A stretch of 10,206 nucleotides of DNA, from the NCBI GenBank assembly GCA_019236085.1, contig JAFAJR010000142.1, positions 1 to 10,206 of the forward strand. The letters are read 5' to 3'. Shown one piece after another: positions 1 through 6,807 of the stretch (its first letter is position 1; each line of letters opens with the position of its first letter). The notes below the pieces were generated by a model that made no database searches, was not told where the DNA came from, and saw only the letters and a list, made by a program, of their open reading frames with translations. A program made the translations under genes and the position numbers. This stretch comes from Candidatus Dormiibacterota bacterium (lineage in GTDB: Bacteria > Chloroflexota > Dormibacteria > Aeolococcales > Aeolococcaceae).

Positions 1-296
1 GTGATTCCCTGCTCTACCAGTACGGCGACGTCGAGTCCGTGCTGCCCAACTGGGACAGCGTGATCGAGAGCTCCGGCACGCAGCTGGTGCTCTTCGACAC
101 CGGCACACCACTGGCCAACGTGATGCTGCAGAGCCCGCGGTGGCAGAAGGTGTACCAGGACCCGCTGAGCATCGCATTCGTCCGCACGGAAACCGCGGCG
201 TCTCTCGGCCTGCCGCCGCAGCCGTCGTCATATCCGGCGGGTGATGTCTGCGCGCAGCTCAAGACCTCCAACGTCAACTCGAGCTCGCAGCAGTGA
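1..296 (+). CDS. C-terminal end of a GT-C-like membrane protein (5' truncated)
   Basis: An open frame runs from the window edge (codons begin at base 3) to TGA at 294-296, giving the last 97 residues of a protein that starts outside the window. The visible part has no membrane segment and looks like a soluble C-terminal domain. It follows the same pattern as the C-terminus of the next gene: an aspartate/tyrosine-rich start (Y-G-D), a 'W-(D/T)-S-V-(I/L)' motif, a hydrophobic strand, then 'W..V..D.LS' near the end. This makes it a probable tandem paralogue of the neighbour. The stop overlaps the neighbour's GTG start by four bases (GTGA), so the two genes are probably translationally coupled. 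Transfer activity is inferred from the neighbour, not visible here. Confidence 0.8.
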   Translation, partial: DSLLYQYGDVESVLPNWDSVIESSGTQLVLFDTGTPLANVMLQSPRWQKVYQDPLSIAFVRTETAASLGLPPQPSSYPAGDVCAQLKTSNVNSSSQQ

Positions 297-1849
297 ACGC
301 CAAGCCTGTCGTCGCCGTCGTGGCCGCAGCTCGCGAGCGCCGCTCCACACAGGTGGTGGTCGCCTGTTGGGTGGTGGCGGCCGCGGTGCTGATGCTCGCA
401 GTCACGGTGCAACCCTTCCGCGACACCGACGTCTGGTGGCACCTCGCGCTGGGTCGCTACATCGCCGTGCACGGCATCCCCTCGCAGGAGCCGTTCAGTT
501 TCCTCGCGGCGCAGCACCCATGGGTCGGCCAGCAGTGGTTGTACGAGGTTCTGCTCGCCGGACTGGTCGGCGCGGGTGGACCCGGTCTGGCATCGGTGGT
601 GATGGGTGTGGTGGCCGCCTGTGCCCTGGCGATTGCCGCCGCGTCGGTGCCACGCTCGGCTCGCGTCCCCGGCATAGCACTCGGCGCCGGCATGGTGTTC
701 AGCGGCCTGGTAATGGCTCAGGTGGTCGGCGTGCGCGGCCAGGTGATCACGCTCTTCGGTGTCGCCGTCGTGATGTGCGTGGTTGCTCGATGGCGCGAGG
801 GACGCAACGGCGCGCTCTTCGTGCTACCGCCGCTGTTCCTGCTCTGGGCGAACATGCACGCCGGCTTCATCGCGGGTTTCGCAGTGATCGCCACAGCACT
901 CCTGCTGGCGCGGCCGCTCGGTGCAGGCGGCGCGTCTCGACGGCACCTCGGCGCGGCGCTTGGCGTCAGCCTGCTGGCCACGCTGCTGAACCCGGCCGGC
1001 CCAGGGCTATACGCGTATGTGGTCGAGACCTTCGCCAACCCCACGCTCACACAACTGGTGACCGAATGGACCTCCCCGGACTTCCACAACATCTGGCTGC
1101 AGCTGTTCGAAGCCGAGGTCGTGATCCTGGTAGTCCTCTGGGCGATCGGCGGAGGCCCGGACCGCTTCGACGTCGCGCTCGCCGCAGGGTTGCTGGTCGC
1201 GACGCTGCAAGCGCAGCGCAACGTCTCGCTCTTCGCCATCATCGCCGTGCCACAGATCGCCGTGTACGGCACCCGCGCCTTCCGGTTGCGAGTGCTGCCG
1301 CGGCTGCGAGAGCGCTCTGGCTGGCTGCGCCCGCGGCCCGCACTGGCGCTGGGGGTCACGGCTGTCGTCGGCATCGCCACCGCGCTCACCGTTGCTCCTG
1401 GGATCTCGGCGCAGCAGACGCAGGCCTTCGAGTCGTCGCGCTACCCGGCTGCTGCTGCCACCTATTACGCCGCTCACTTCGCCGGCGAGCGGCTGTACAG
1501 CCCTGACACCTGGGGCGGCTACCTCGCCTATCGCTTTCCCTTGGGCCGCGTGGTGTTCCTGTACGACGAGACGGCAGTGTTCGGGGACGCGTCGCTGCAG
1601 CGATATCTCGATATCCACGACCTGCATGACGATTGGACGTCGGTGCTGCAATCCGAGTCCATCAGGGTGGCGATCGTTCCCCAGGATTCGCAGGAAGCCT
1701 CCGCACTGCACGAGGTCGGCTGGTCTGTCGAATGCGCCGACAATCTGAGTGGGAGCCTGTTGATGTCAGCTCCGGCATCAACGCAGGTGCGCACCGAGGT
1801 GGCGTCGGAACCGCTCGCAGTCCCGGTCAGCGGCGCGCCGCCCTGCTGA
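293..1849 (+). CDS. Polytopic membrane protein, GT-C glycosyltransferase-like
   Basis: This 518-aa protein has a hydrophobic N-terminal segment (about residues 20-40) followed by an acidic loop 'FRDTDVWWHLALG' with D44-x-D46, then roughly eight to ten further membrane segments to about residue 370. A soluble C-terminal domain follows (about 380-490). An Asp-x-Asp or similar acidic motif in the first outer loop is typical of GT-C transferases that use lipid-linked sugar donors. The 'D.WWHL..G' loop, the 'ANMHAGF' motif (about 185) and the 'NPAGP' motif (about 238) resemble conserved positions of uncharacterised actinobacterial/Chloroflexota membrane proteins of this kind. The GTG start was chosen because it overlaps the upstream stop by 4 bp. 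A role in glycosylating surface polymers or proteins is inferred. The family call is moderate, the specific substrate unknown. Confidence 0.8.
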   Translation: MNAKPVVAVVAAARERRSTQVVVACWVVAAAVLMLAVTVQPFRDTDVWWHLALGRYIAVHGIPSQEPFSFLAAQHPWVGQQWLYEVLLAGLVGAGGPGLASVVMGVVAACALAIAAASVPRSARVPGIALGAGMVFSGLVMAQVVGVRGQVITLFGVAVVMCVVARWREGRNGALFVLPPLFLLWANMHAGFIAGFAVIATALLLARPLGAGGASRRHLGAALGVSLLATLLNPAGPGLYAYVVETFANPTLTQLVTEWTSPDFHNIWLQLFEAEVVILVVLWAIGGGPDRFDVALAAGLLVATLQAQRNVSLFAIIAVPQIAVYGTRAFRLRVLPRLRERSGWLRPRPALALGVTAVVGIATALTVAPGISAQQTQAFESSRYPAAAATYYAAHFAGERLYSPDTWGGYLAYRFPLGRVVFLYDETAVFGDASLQRYLDIHDLHDDWTSVLQSESIRVAIVPQDSQEASALHEVGWSVECADNLSGSLLMSAPASTQVRTEVASEPLAVPVSGAPPC

Positions 1850-1861
1850 CGGGGAGGCTCG

Positions 1862-3175
1862 TCACGCGCCGCGGTCGGTGAGCCGGCGGGCTACCTCCAG
1901 CGCAGCGTCAACCTCGCCATGCCTGCCGCCGTGGTCGCTGCGCACCCGGAGCAGCGCCTCTTCGCAGCGGCGCACCGCAGCGTCGTCGTCGAGCATGCGG
2001 TACAGCTCGAGCGCGCCGGTGTACGCCGCGATCGCCACGTCGCTCCGCTCCCAGCGCTCAGCGTCGGCGCCGATCGCCGCCAGGGTCGCGGCCGAAGCCT
2101 CGCGCTCAGCGCCGCCCACCTCGAAGGAGGCGGCCTCTTCAGCAAACCCCAGTGCTCGGAGGTGGTCGCCACGGAGACTGGCGATGGTAGCCAGCATGCG
2201 CGCCGCTGACGCAGCCAGCGCCGGCAGACGCAGCCGACGTCCGAGTGCAAGCGCCTCCGTCAGATGAACAGTTGCATCGACTGAGCCGCCGGCCTCCGAC
2301 GCCAGGACTCCGAGGTCGTGCACCAGCTGGGCGAGCCCGGTCTCGTCTTCCTGGGAACGGAGGATCTCCGCCACCTGGCCGCCGAGCTCGAGGGCCAGGT
2401 CCGCATCCCCGCGAAGCCTGGCCAGACCGGCGAGGCCCGCCAGCGCGCGGCTGCGCAGCTCGGTCTCTTCCGGCGCCGCACGCTCCAGCGCCTGCTGCAG
2501 CGACAGCTCAGCGTCCGCTGTGAGTCCGGCTTCCGCCGCGGCACCACCGACGTCCAGCAGCAGCCAGCGCGCCGCCCGGCTCTGCTCCTCGTCGAGCTCG
2601 AGGGCCAGCGCTTCGGCGATGCGACGCGCTGCTTCACCGGTGTGCCCGGCGGCGACATCGACCCGGGCCAGACCGATGAGTGCCGTGGCGGCTGTGGCGT
2701 CATCGCCCGCCTCCCGGGCCAGGCGCTCGCACCGTCGCAGCTGCGCAGCCGCCGGCTCCAGTTCGCCGAGCAGGAGCGCCCGGCGTCCCCGCTCGCCGGC
2801 GATGAGCGCTGCCGCCCGGCCGCTCTCGATCCGGTCGGCGAGCTGCTCGGCCGCCGCCCAGAAAGCCTCGGCGGCGTCGGGGTCAGAGCTCTCGAACGCT
2901 GTGGCGATGCCGGCCAATGCCGGCGCGACCCAGCCCGGCCTGCCCTGCTTCCAGGCTTCGAGCCCCGACACCGCATCCTGCATGGCGTCAGGGTCCCCCA
3001 GCGCCTGGCGAGTGAGGCCGCGGGAGATGAGCAGCAGGCCGCGGAGCTCGGGCTCCTCCCCCGGCTGCAGCCGCCCGATCGCCTCGCCGTAGGCGCCGAC
3101 GGCGCCCTCCAGGTCGCCGCGCTCGAGCGCCGTTGCGGCCTCGGCCGGCGCGGAAGGCGGCTTAGTCGGATCCAT
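1862..3175 (-). CDS. TPR-like helical repeat protein
   Basis: The 437-aa product is almost entirely alpha-helical and rich in Ala, Leu, Glu and Arg. It has recurrent helix-pair units of about 35-40 residues in which small residues alternate with Leu (for example 'ALERGDLEGAVGAYGEAI' near residue 15 and 'SDVAIAAYTGALELYRML' near residue 385). This is the pattern of tetratricopeptide-type solenoids, which act as protein-interaction scaffolds. No signal peptide, membrane segment or enzymatic motif is visible. The ATG at 3175 was preferred: the frame stays open upstream on the minus strand, but that part would be Arg/Gly/Pro-rich, unlike the repeat region, and would run into the kinase gene. It is divergent from the kinase (99 bp gap) and ends 12 bp from the upstream membrane protein. 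Some TPR proteins sit beside regulators, but no partner can be named. Confidence 0.8.
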   Translation of the reverse strand: MDPTKPPSAPAEAATALERGDLEGAVGAYGEAIGRLQPGEEPELRGLLLISRGLTRQALGDPDAMQDAVSGLEAWKQGRPGWVAPALAGIATAFESSDPDAAEAFWAAAEQLADRIESGRAAALIAGERGRRALLLGELEPAAAQLRRCERLAREAGDDATAATALIGLARVDVAAGHTGEAARRIAEALALELDEEQSRAARWLLLDVGGAAAEAGLTADAELSLQQALERAAPEETELRSRALAGLAGLARLRGDADLALELGGQVAEILRSQEDETGLAQLVHDLGVLASEAGGSVDATVHLTEALALGRRLRLPALAASAARMLATIASLRGDHLRALGFAEEAASFEVGGAEREASAATLAAIGADAERWERSDVAIAAYTGALELYRMLDDDAAVRRCEEALLRVRSDHGGRHGEVDAALEVARRLTDRGA

Positions 3176-3274
3176 GTCACGAGTCTGGCAAGCGGAGTGC
3201 TGTAACAGGGGGCGGTGCGGCTTCGTTACCTGACGTTCGACTGGGCTCCCTCCTGCGCCACTTAGGCTTGGCTC

Positions 3275-4648
3275 GTGATGAGCCAGGAGCTCGCGCGGCC
3301 GCTCTCCACGCCGCCGAGACCGGCCCGGTCCGCCCCCAACCCGGCCCCCGCCCGGCCGGAAGCTGGCCCGGCCGCGCGCCCTGCGGTGCACCGCGACCGG
3401 CGCGCCGGGGTGGAGCGCGCCATCGAGCTGAGCCGCTGGATCGTCCTGGTCTTCGCCGCAGTCACCAACAACTTCCCCGGCGTGCCGCCGTCGGCATCGC
3501 AGGGCGCGGTGAACCTGCTCCTCGGCGGCTGGGCCCTCTTCAACCTGGCGGCGACCCTCCTGCTCTTCACCGGTCACCTGCCGGGCCGCCGGGTGCAGCT
3601 GGCCATGACCGGGCTCGACATCGGTGTGGCCAGCGGTCTCGTCTATCTCACCGGCGGCTTCACCTCAGAGCTCGCGATCGCCTTCTATCTGGTGATCATC
3701 GCCGGCAGCCTGCGCTTCCGCATGACAGCGAGCCTTCTCTGCACGCTCGCGTCGGCGGCGATCTACTTCGCCGTTGGCTACGTGGTGGCGAGCCGTCATT
3801 TCACGCCGGAGCTGCTGGACATCTTCGTGACCCGCATGTTCCTGCTCTTCGTCGTAGCCTTGACGAGCAACCTTCTGGCCCGCGAGCTGGTGACGGCTCG
3901 CGACCGGCAGATACGCCACACCATCGAGCTGGAGCACGCGGCCTTCGCCGAGCTGCGCGAGGTGGACCGCATCAAGAGCGAGTTCATGATGCTGGCGTCG
4001 CACGAGCTGCGCACGCCGCTCACCAAGATCAAGGCCTGGCTCACCTTGATGCAGGACGCCGGGGACCGTCTTCCTCCTGACGCACGCGATGAGGGGTTGC
4101 TCGAGCTGCGCCAAGAGGCGGAGCACCTTGCGCGCCTCACCGACAACCTTCTCTGCATCGCGCAGCTGGAGTCCGGCGAGATCCGGCTGAAGACGACGGC
4201 CGTCGAGCTCGAGTCGGTGTTCCGCGAGGTGATCTCGCGCTTCGTCGAGTCCGCCGACCAGGAGCGCTTCGCCATGACGATCGCTCCCGACGCGGAGCGT
4301 GTGCTCGCCGACCACGAACGCCTGGCGCTGGTCCTCGCCTGTCTCATCGACAACGCGCTGAAGTTCTCCCCTGACTCGGAGCCCGTGGTGGTAACCGCGA
4401 CGCGCGTGGTCAACAAGGTGCACGTCGCCGTGCAGGACAACGGGCGGCGCATCCCGGACCGCGACGTCGACCGTGTGTTCGCGTCCTTCTATCAGGTGGA
4501 GTCGCCACTGCTGCGCCAGCGTGGCGGTTTCGGCGTCGGCCTCTATCTCTCGCGGCAGCTGGTGGAGCGCATGGGCGGCGAGATCTGGATTGACAACACA
4601 CGAGCGCGCGGCAACACATTCATCGTCGCGCTGCCAATGCATGTGTGA
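3275..4648 (+). CDS. Membrane-bound sensor histidine kinase with altered G1 box
   Basis: The 457-aa protein begins with a Pro/Ala/Arg-rich cytoplasmic tail (1-50), then about six hydrophobic segments (about 54-70, 80-100, 108-126, 131-148, 153-175, 185-203) with short loops, so sensing is probably within the membrane. A HisKA domain follows, with the phospho-accepting H243 in 'SHELRTPLTKIKA', then a HATPase domain with N-box N360 ('LIDNALKFSP') and G2 box 'GGFGVGLYLSR' (417-427). The G1 box reads D388-N-G-R-R392-I-P, where the family normally has D-x-G-x-G, so the second glycine is arginine. This could weaken or abolish ATP binding. The start is GTG 3275 or the adjacent ATG 3278; no strong ribosome binding site separates them. 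The presumed partner regulator lies 150 bp downstream. The kinase assignment is secure, the signal unknown. Confidence 0.95.
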   Translation: MMSQELARPLSTPPRPARSAPNPAPARPEAGPAARPAVHRDRRAGVERAIELSRWIVLVFAAVTNNFPGVPPSASQGAVNLLLGGWALFNLAATLLLFTGHLPGRRVQLAMTGLDIGVASGLVYLTGGFTSELAIAFYLVIIAGSLRFRMTASLLCTLASAAIYFAVGYVVASRHFTPELLDIFVTRMFLLFVVALTSNLLARELVTARDRQIRHTIELEHAAFAELREVDRIKSEFMMLASHELRTPLTKIKAWLTLMQDAGDRLPPDARDEGLLELRQEAEHLARLTDNLLCIAQLESGEIRLKTTAVELESVFREVISRFVESADQERFAMTIAPDAERVLADHERLALVLACLIDNALKFSPDSEPVVVTATRVVNKVHVAVQDNGRRIPDRDVDRVFASFYQVESPLLRQRGGFGVGLYLSRQLVERMGGEIWIDNTRARGNTFIVALPMHV

Positions 4649-4751
4649 CGCAACGGTTGTGCTCCGCGATGTCCGCAGCGTGGAATGTTGCGAATGGATG
4701 AAGCTGAGCAACACGTACGTAACCCGTTCGAAGCCGGAGCGGCGGCGGTGC

Positions 4752-4757
4752 TACGGT
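4752..4757 (+). promoter_or_regulatory. Candidate -10 element (TACGGT) upstream of the regulator
   Basis: TACGGT fits the loose TANNNT pattern of high-GC sigma-70 promoters and lies six bases before a GTG at 4764. A weak TTCGAA at 4727-4732 is a possible -35, with a 19-base spacer. If real, the regulator would have its own promoter in the 150-bp gap after the kinase gene. Single hexamers of this kind are common by chance. Confidence 0.25.
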
Positions 4758-4763
4758 CGCGAC

Positions 4764-4799
4764 GTGATGTCTGCTGCGTCTGACGCGGTGTGCCGCTGA
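4764..4799 (+). other. Possible leader ORF (11 codons) coupled to the regulator
   Basis: GTG 4764 followed at once by ATG 4767 opens an 11-codon frame (VMSAASDAVCR) that ends in TGA at 4797-4799. That stop overlaps the ATG of the response regulator (TGATG), the classic geometry for translational coupling by re-initiation. It begins six bases after the candidate -10 at 4752-4757, so it could be a leaderless leader peptide. The regulator itself has no clear Shine-Dalgarno sequence. No coding statistics can be applied at this length, so this is a hypothesis only. Confidence 0.25.
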
Positions 4800-5629
4800 T
4801 GGCGACCTTCACCGAGTCCATCCTCAACCCGCTGGGGTCGGGCACCGCGCGCACCAGCGCTGAAGCGACGGTCCTGGTGATCGACGACGACCTGTCGATG
4901 CGCGACATCATGTCGGTGCTCGCCCAGCAGCACGGTTTCGCGCTGCAGTTCGCCGAGGACGGCGCCGACGGTCTGCGTGTGGCGGAGTAGAGCGACGTTG
5001 ACCTCATCCTGCTCGACCTGAGCCTCCCCGGGCTCACGGGCTTCGACGTGTGCCGCCGCCTCCGCGCCGGTGGCGTCGAGGTGCCGATCATCATGGTGTC
5101 CGGCAGCAGCGACGTGGTGGACATCGTTGTCGGCCTGGAGATCGGCGCCGACGACTACATCACCAAGCCGTTCGAGGTGCGTGAGCTGGCCGCCCGCATC
5201 AACGCCAAGCTGCGCCGGCAGCGGACCTCGCAGTCACAGGTGCGCCCGGGGCGGCTGAAGTTCCCCGGGCTCATCGTCGACATCGGACGTCACGAGGTGC
5301 TGCGCGACGGCCAGCCGGTGAGCCTCACACCCACCGAGTTCGATCTCCTGGCGCTGCTCTCGGCCTCGCCCGGCCGCGTCATATCGCGCTCCGAGATGAT
5401 CCAGAAGGTGTGGGGCCAGGGCGCCGACCTCGACCTCCGCAGCGTCGACGCCCACGTCTACCGGCTGCGGCGCAAGATCGAACCCGAAGGCCCGCGGCCC
5501 ACGTACATCCATGCAGTGCCAGGCATCGGCTATCGCTTCGAGCGACGGGGCCTCAATGAGCGGCTCTCCAGGGCCCACGGCGCCGAGGCCGACGGCGAGA
5601 CCGGCGACGCCGAGTCCGGCGCGGCCTGA
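4799..5629 (+). pseudogene. OmpR/PhoB-family response regulator interrupted by an in-frame TAG
   Basis: Read through, this frame gives a 277-codon two-domain response regulator. The receiver has the acidic pair D29/D30 ('VIDDDLSM'), the phospho-acceptor D73 ('LILLDLSLPG'), S101 ('IMVSGSS') and K123 ('YITKPF'). The winged-helix DNA-binding domain spans about 155-255, with 'LTPTEFDLLALL', 'RSVDAHVYRLRRKI' and 'IHAVPGIGYRFE'. Codon 64 (4988-4990) is TAG, between 'LRVAE' and 'SDVDLILLD'. The frame is identical on both sides, so this is a point nonsense change, not an indel. The natural product would be a 63-aa fragment lacking D73. A GTG at 5048 could start a downstream piece, but that also lacks D73. 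The start is ATG 4799 (alternative GTG 4790). It may be a young pseudogene, a suppressed amber or a sequencing error. The presumed partner is the kinase just upstream. Confidence 0.9.
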
Positions 5630-5630
5630 C

Positions 5631-5966
5631 TCAGTAGAGAGGGCGGCGGCGGGTCCGGCGACGGCGGCGCCCGGCGGTGCGCTCCAGCAGCACCAGCTGG
5701 CCGCGCTCGTTGAGCGAGGCGGGCCGGGCGTCAACCACCTGGGTGCTGAGCAGTGAGAGCGGCCGGCCTCGGGGGCGGGTGAAGTCGAGACAGACCACCA
5801 CCTCCCCGTTCCAGGTCCGGTGCTGCGAGGCGCCGGCGAAAACGGCGAGGCTTCGAGTGACGCGCCGCTGCAGCGGGCCGCCCACTGCGTAGGACACGCG
5901 GTACATCTCGCCGGCGCGCAGGCTCCTGACGAGCTGCGCCGCCGACAAGGCCGGTGCCGTGCTCAT
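5631..5966 (-). CDS. Small protein of unknown function with Arg-rich C-terminal tail
   Basis: This 111-aa protein starts at ATG 5966 (an in-frame TTG three codons earlier is a weaker choice). A short N-terminal helix (about 6-18) is followed by a probable beta-rich core with alternating hydrophobic residues ('EMYRVSYAV', 'WNGEVVVCLDF', 'GQLVLLER'), compatible with a small beta barrel. It ends in a very basic tail ('RRRRRTRRRPLY') that could bind nucleic acid or acidic membranes. I do not recognise the family. Its stop is one base from the stop of the convergent response regulator, so the two genes abut tail to tail. It has no Shine-Dalgarno sequence; a GATAAT-like element eight bases before the ATG suggests a leaderless transcript. 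It is divergent from the ParB-like gene and shares a 166-bp control region with it. Confidence 0.6.
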   Translation of the reverse strand: MSTAPALSAAQLVRSLRAGEMYRVSYAVGGPLQRRVTRSLAVFAGASQHRTWNGEVVVCLDFTRPRGRPLSLLSTQVVDARPASLNERGQLVLLERTAGRRRRRTRRRPLY

Positions 5967-5970
5967 TGAG

Positions 5971-5998
5971 TACAATTATCGGTGCGTTTGGTGCGTTC
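5971..5998. promoter_or_regulatory. Divergent promoter candidate with tandem 9-bp repeat
   Basis: A short AT-rich patch in otherwise GC-rich DNA contains TACAAT on the plus strand (5971-5976), a good TANNNT -10. On the minus strand it contains GATAAT (5980-5975), eight bases before the ATG of the small basic-tailed gene. Directly next to it is a tandem direct repeat, GGTGCGTTT then GGTGCGTTC (5981-5989, 5990-5998), which could be an operator for a protein binding side by side. No good -35 is seen on either strand. Confidence 0.4.
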
Positions 5999-6048
5999 AT
6001 CCGCCGGACGAGAGGTGACACCGACGTAACGGAAGCACGAAAAGCCGC

Positions 6049-6063
6049 CGGTGCCGGGCACCG
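6049..6063 (+). repeat. Short inverted repeat in the ParB-like gene leader
   Basis: CGGTGC and GCACCG (6049-6054, 6058-6063) flank a 3-base CGG loop. They could form a 6-bp GC-rich hairpin in the leader RNA of the ParB-like gene. It has no U-tract, so it is not a terminator. In DNA this rich in GC such a repeat may be chance. Confidence 0.25.
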
Positions 6064-6132
6064 CCGTGCATGCTCGCCGAGCAGAGCGGCCGAGTTCTAC
6101 GATTGCCTCGCAGCAGACTTCTTGGAGCAGCC

Positions 6133-6807
6133 GTGTCCAATCTCGCCGACCCTCCGACCGCTGCCGAGCGCCGGCGCACCGCGTCAGCCGACCGCGAGGC
6201 GGCGATGGCCGGCTGGCTGGCGCCCACCACCGAGTCACGGGTGGACCTGGTGCCGCTGGCCGACGTGCACGACCGTTCCTGGCCTCACGACGTGCAGACC
6301 GAGGAGGAGCGCTCGGCGCTGCGGCTGAGCATCGCCGCCCGGGGGATCATCGAGCCGCTGCTGCTGCGGCGCCGCGACGCAGGAGGCCTCGAGGTGGTGT
6401 GCGGCCAGCGCCGCGCCGAGGTAGCTCGCAGCCTGCAGCTGGGACGGGTGCCGGCGATCGTGCGCTCGCTCTCGGACCGCGAGGCCCTGCTGGTCGCCGC
6501 CTGGAGCACACTCGACCGGCGGCGCGCCGAACACGCCACAGCTCTGGTGCCGGCGCTGCTCGCCGCGGGCCTTTCCATCGAGGAGCTGCAGACCCTCGCC
6601 GGCCGTCCCGGCGGAGCCGCTGTGAGCTTCCCGATACCCGCCGCCTTCGTGCTGCTGCCCGCCCCGCCCCTCTCTCCGAGGCGGATGCGCGAGCTGCCGC
6701 CGTTCGAGCGGCCGTCGTCGGACGTGATGCCTCCACTGCCGCCGGACCGCCTGGCGGCTGCGCTGCACGCACTGCGCTTTCTCGATCCTGTCGCCCTGGC
6801 TTCGTGA
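6133..6807 (+). CDS. ParB/Srx-fold protein without a clear DNA-binding domain
   Basis: This 224-aa protein carries a ParB-type N-terminal domain (about 37-113). 'LVPLADVHD' begins it, 'ALRLSIAARGIIEPLLLRR' matches the usual 'L..SI...G...PI.VR' helix and strand, and 'VCGQRRAEVARSLQLGRVPAIV' matches box II (normally G-E-R-R, here G91-Q-R-R94), which in ParB proteins binds CTP. A helical stretch (114-155, 'SIEELQTLAGRP') resembles the first part of a ParB helix-turn-helix. The remainder is Pro-rich and continues neither a recognisable DNA-binding nor a dimerisation domain. GTG 6133 was chosen because GGAG lies five bases upstream (6124-6127); ATG 6070 would add 21 unlikely residues. Its stop overlaps the next gene's start. 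A ParA gene lies close by in convergent orientation. It may be a ParA partner that does not bind parS, or a ParB-fold enzyme. Confidence 0.8.
   Translation: MSNLADPPTAAERRRTASADREAAMAGWLAPTTESRVDLVPLADVHDRSWPHDVQTEEERSALRLSIAARGIIEPLLLRRRDAGGLEVVCGQRRAEVARSLQLGRVPAIVRSLSDREALLVAAWSTLDRRRAEHATALVPALLAAGLSIEELQTLAGRPGGAAVSFPIPAAFVLLPAPPLSPRRMRELPPFERPSSDVMPPLPPDRLAAALHALRFLDPVALAS

Noticed and set aside
241..1506. Plus-strand 421-codon frame overlapping the membrane protein
   Set aside because: The translation is Arg/Ala/Gly-rich with no membrane or domain pattern, while the other frame encodes a coherent polytopic protein.
2318..3205. Plus-strand frame opposite the TPR-like gene
   Set aside because: Its composition is typical of an antisense shadow, and the minus-strand frame has regular helical repeats.
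3176..3274. Promoters in the 99-bp gap between the TPR-like and kinase genes
   Set aside because: I looked for -35/-10 pairs on both strands. Only poorly spaced partial matches (TTCGAC with TAGGCT) were found, so no site is claimed.
4649..4692. Inverted repeat CGCAAC ... GTTGCG after the kinase gene
   Set aside because: A 6-bp stem with a loop of more than 30 bases and no U-tract is not a convincing terminator and is likely chance.
3665..4714. Long minus-strand open frame opposite the histidine kinase
   Set aside because: It lies antisense to a clearly conserved kinase and its His/Arg/Gln-rich translation has no domain pattern. Long antisense frames are expected in GC-rich coding DNA.
4713..4720. 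ACGTACGT palindrome upstream of the regulator
   Set aside because: It is a single 8-bp self-complementary word with no second copy or spacing pattern to support an operator.
5048..5629. Separate short regulator starting at GTG 5048, after the TAG
   Set aside because: It would lack the phospho-acceptor D73 and the first receiver strands and has no ribosome binding site. It is better read as the remainder of one interrupted gene, although some DNA-binding domain could still be made from it.
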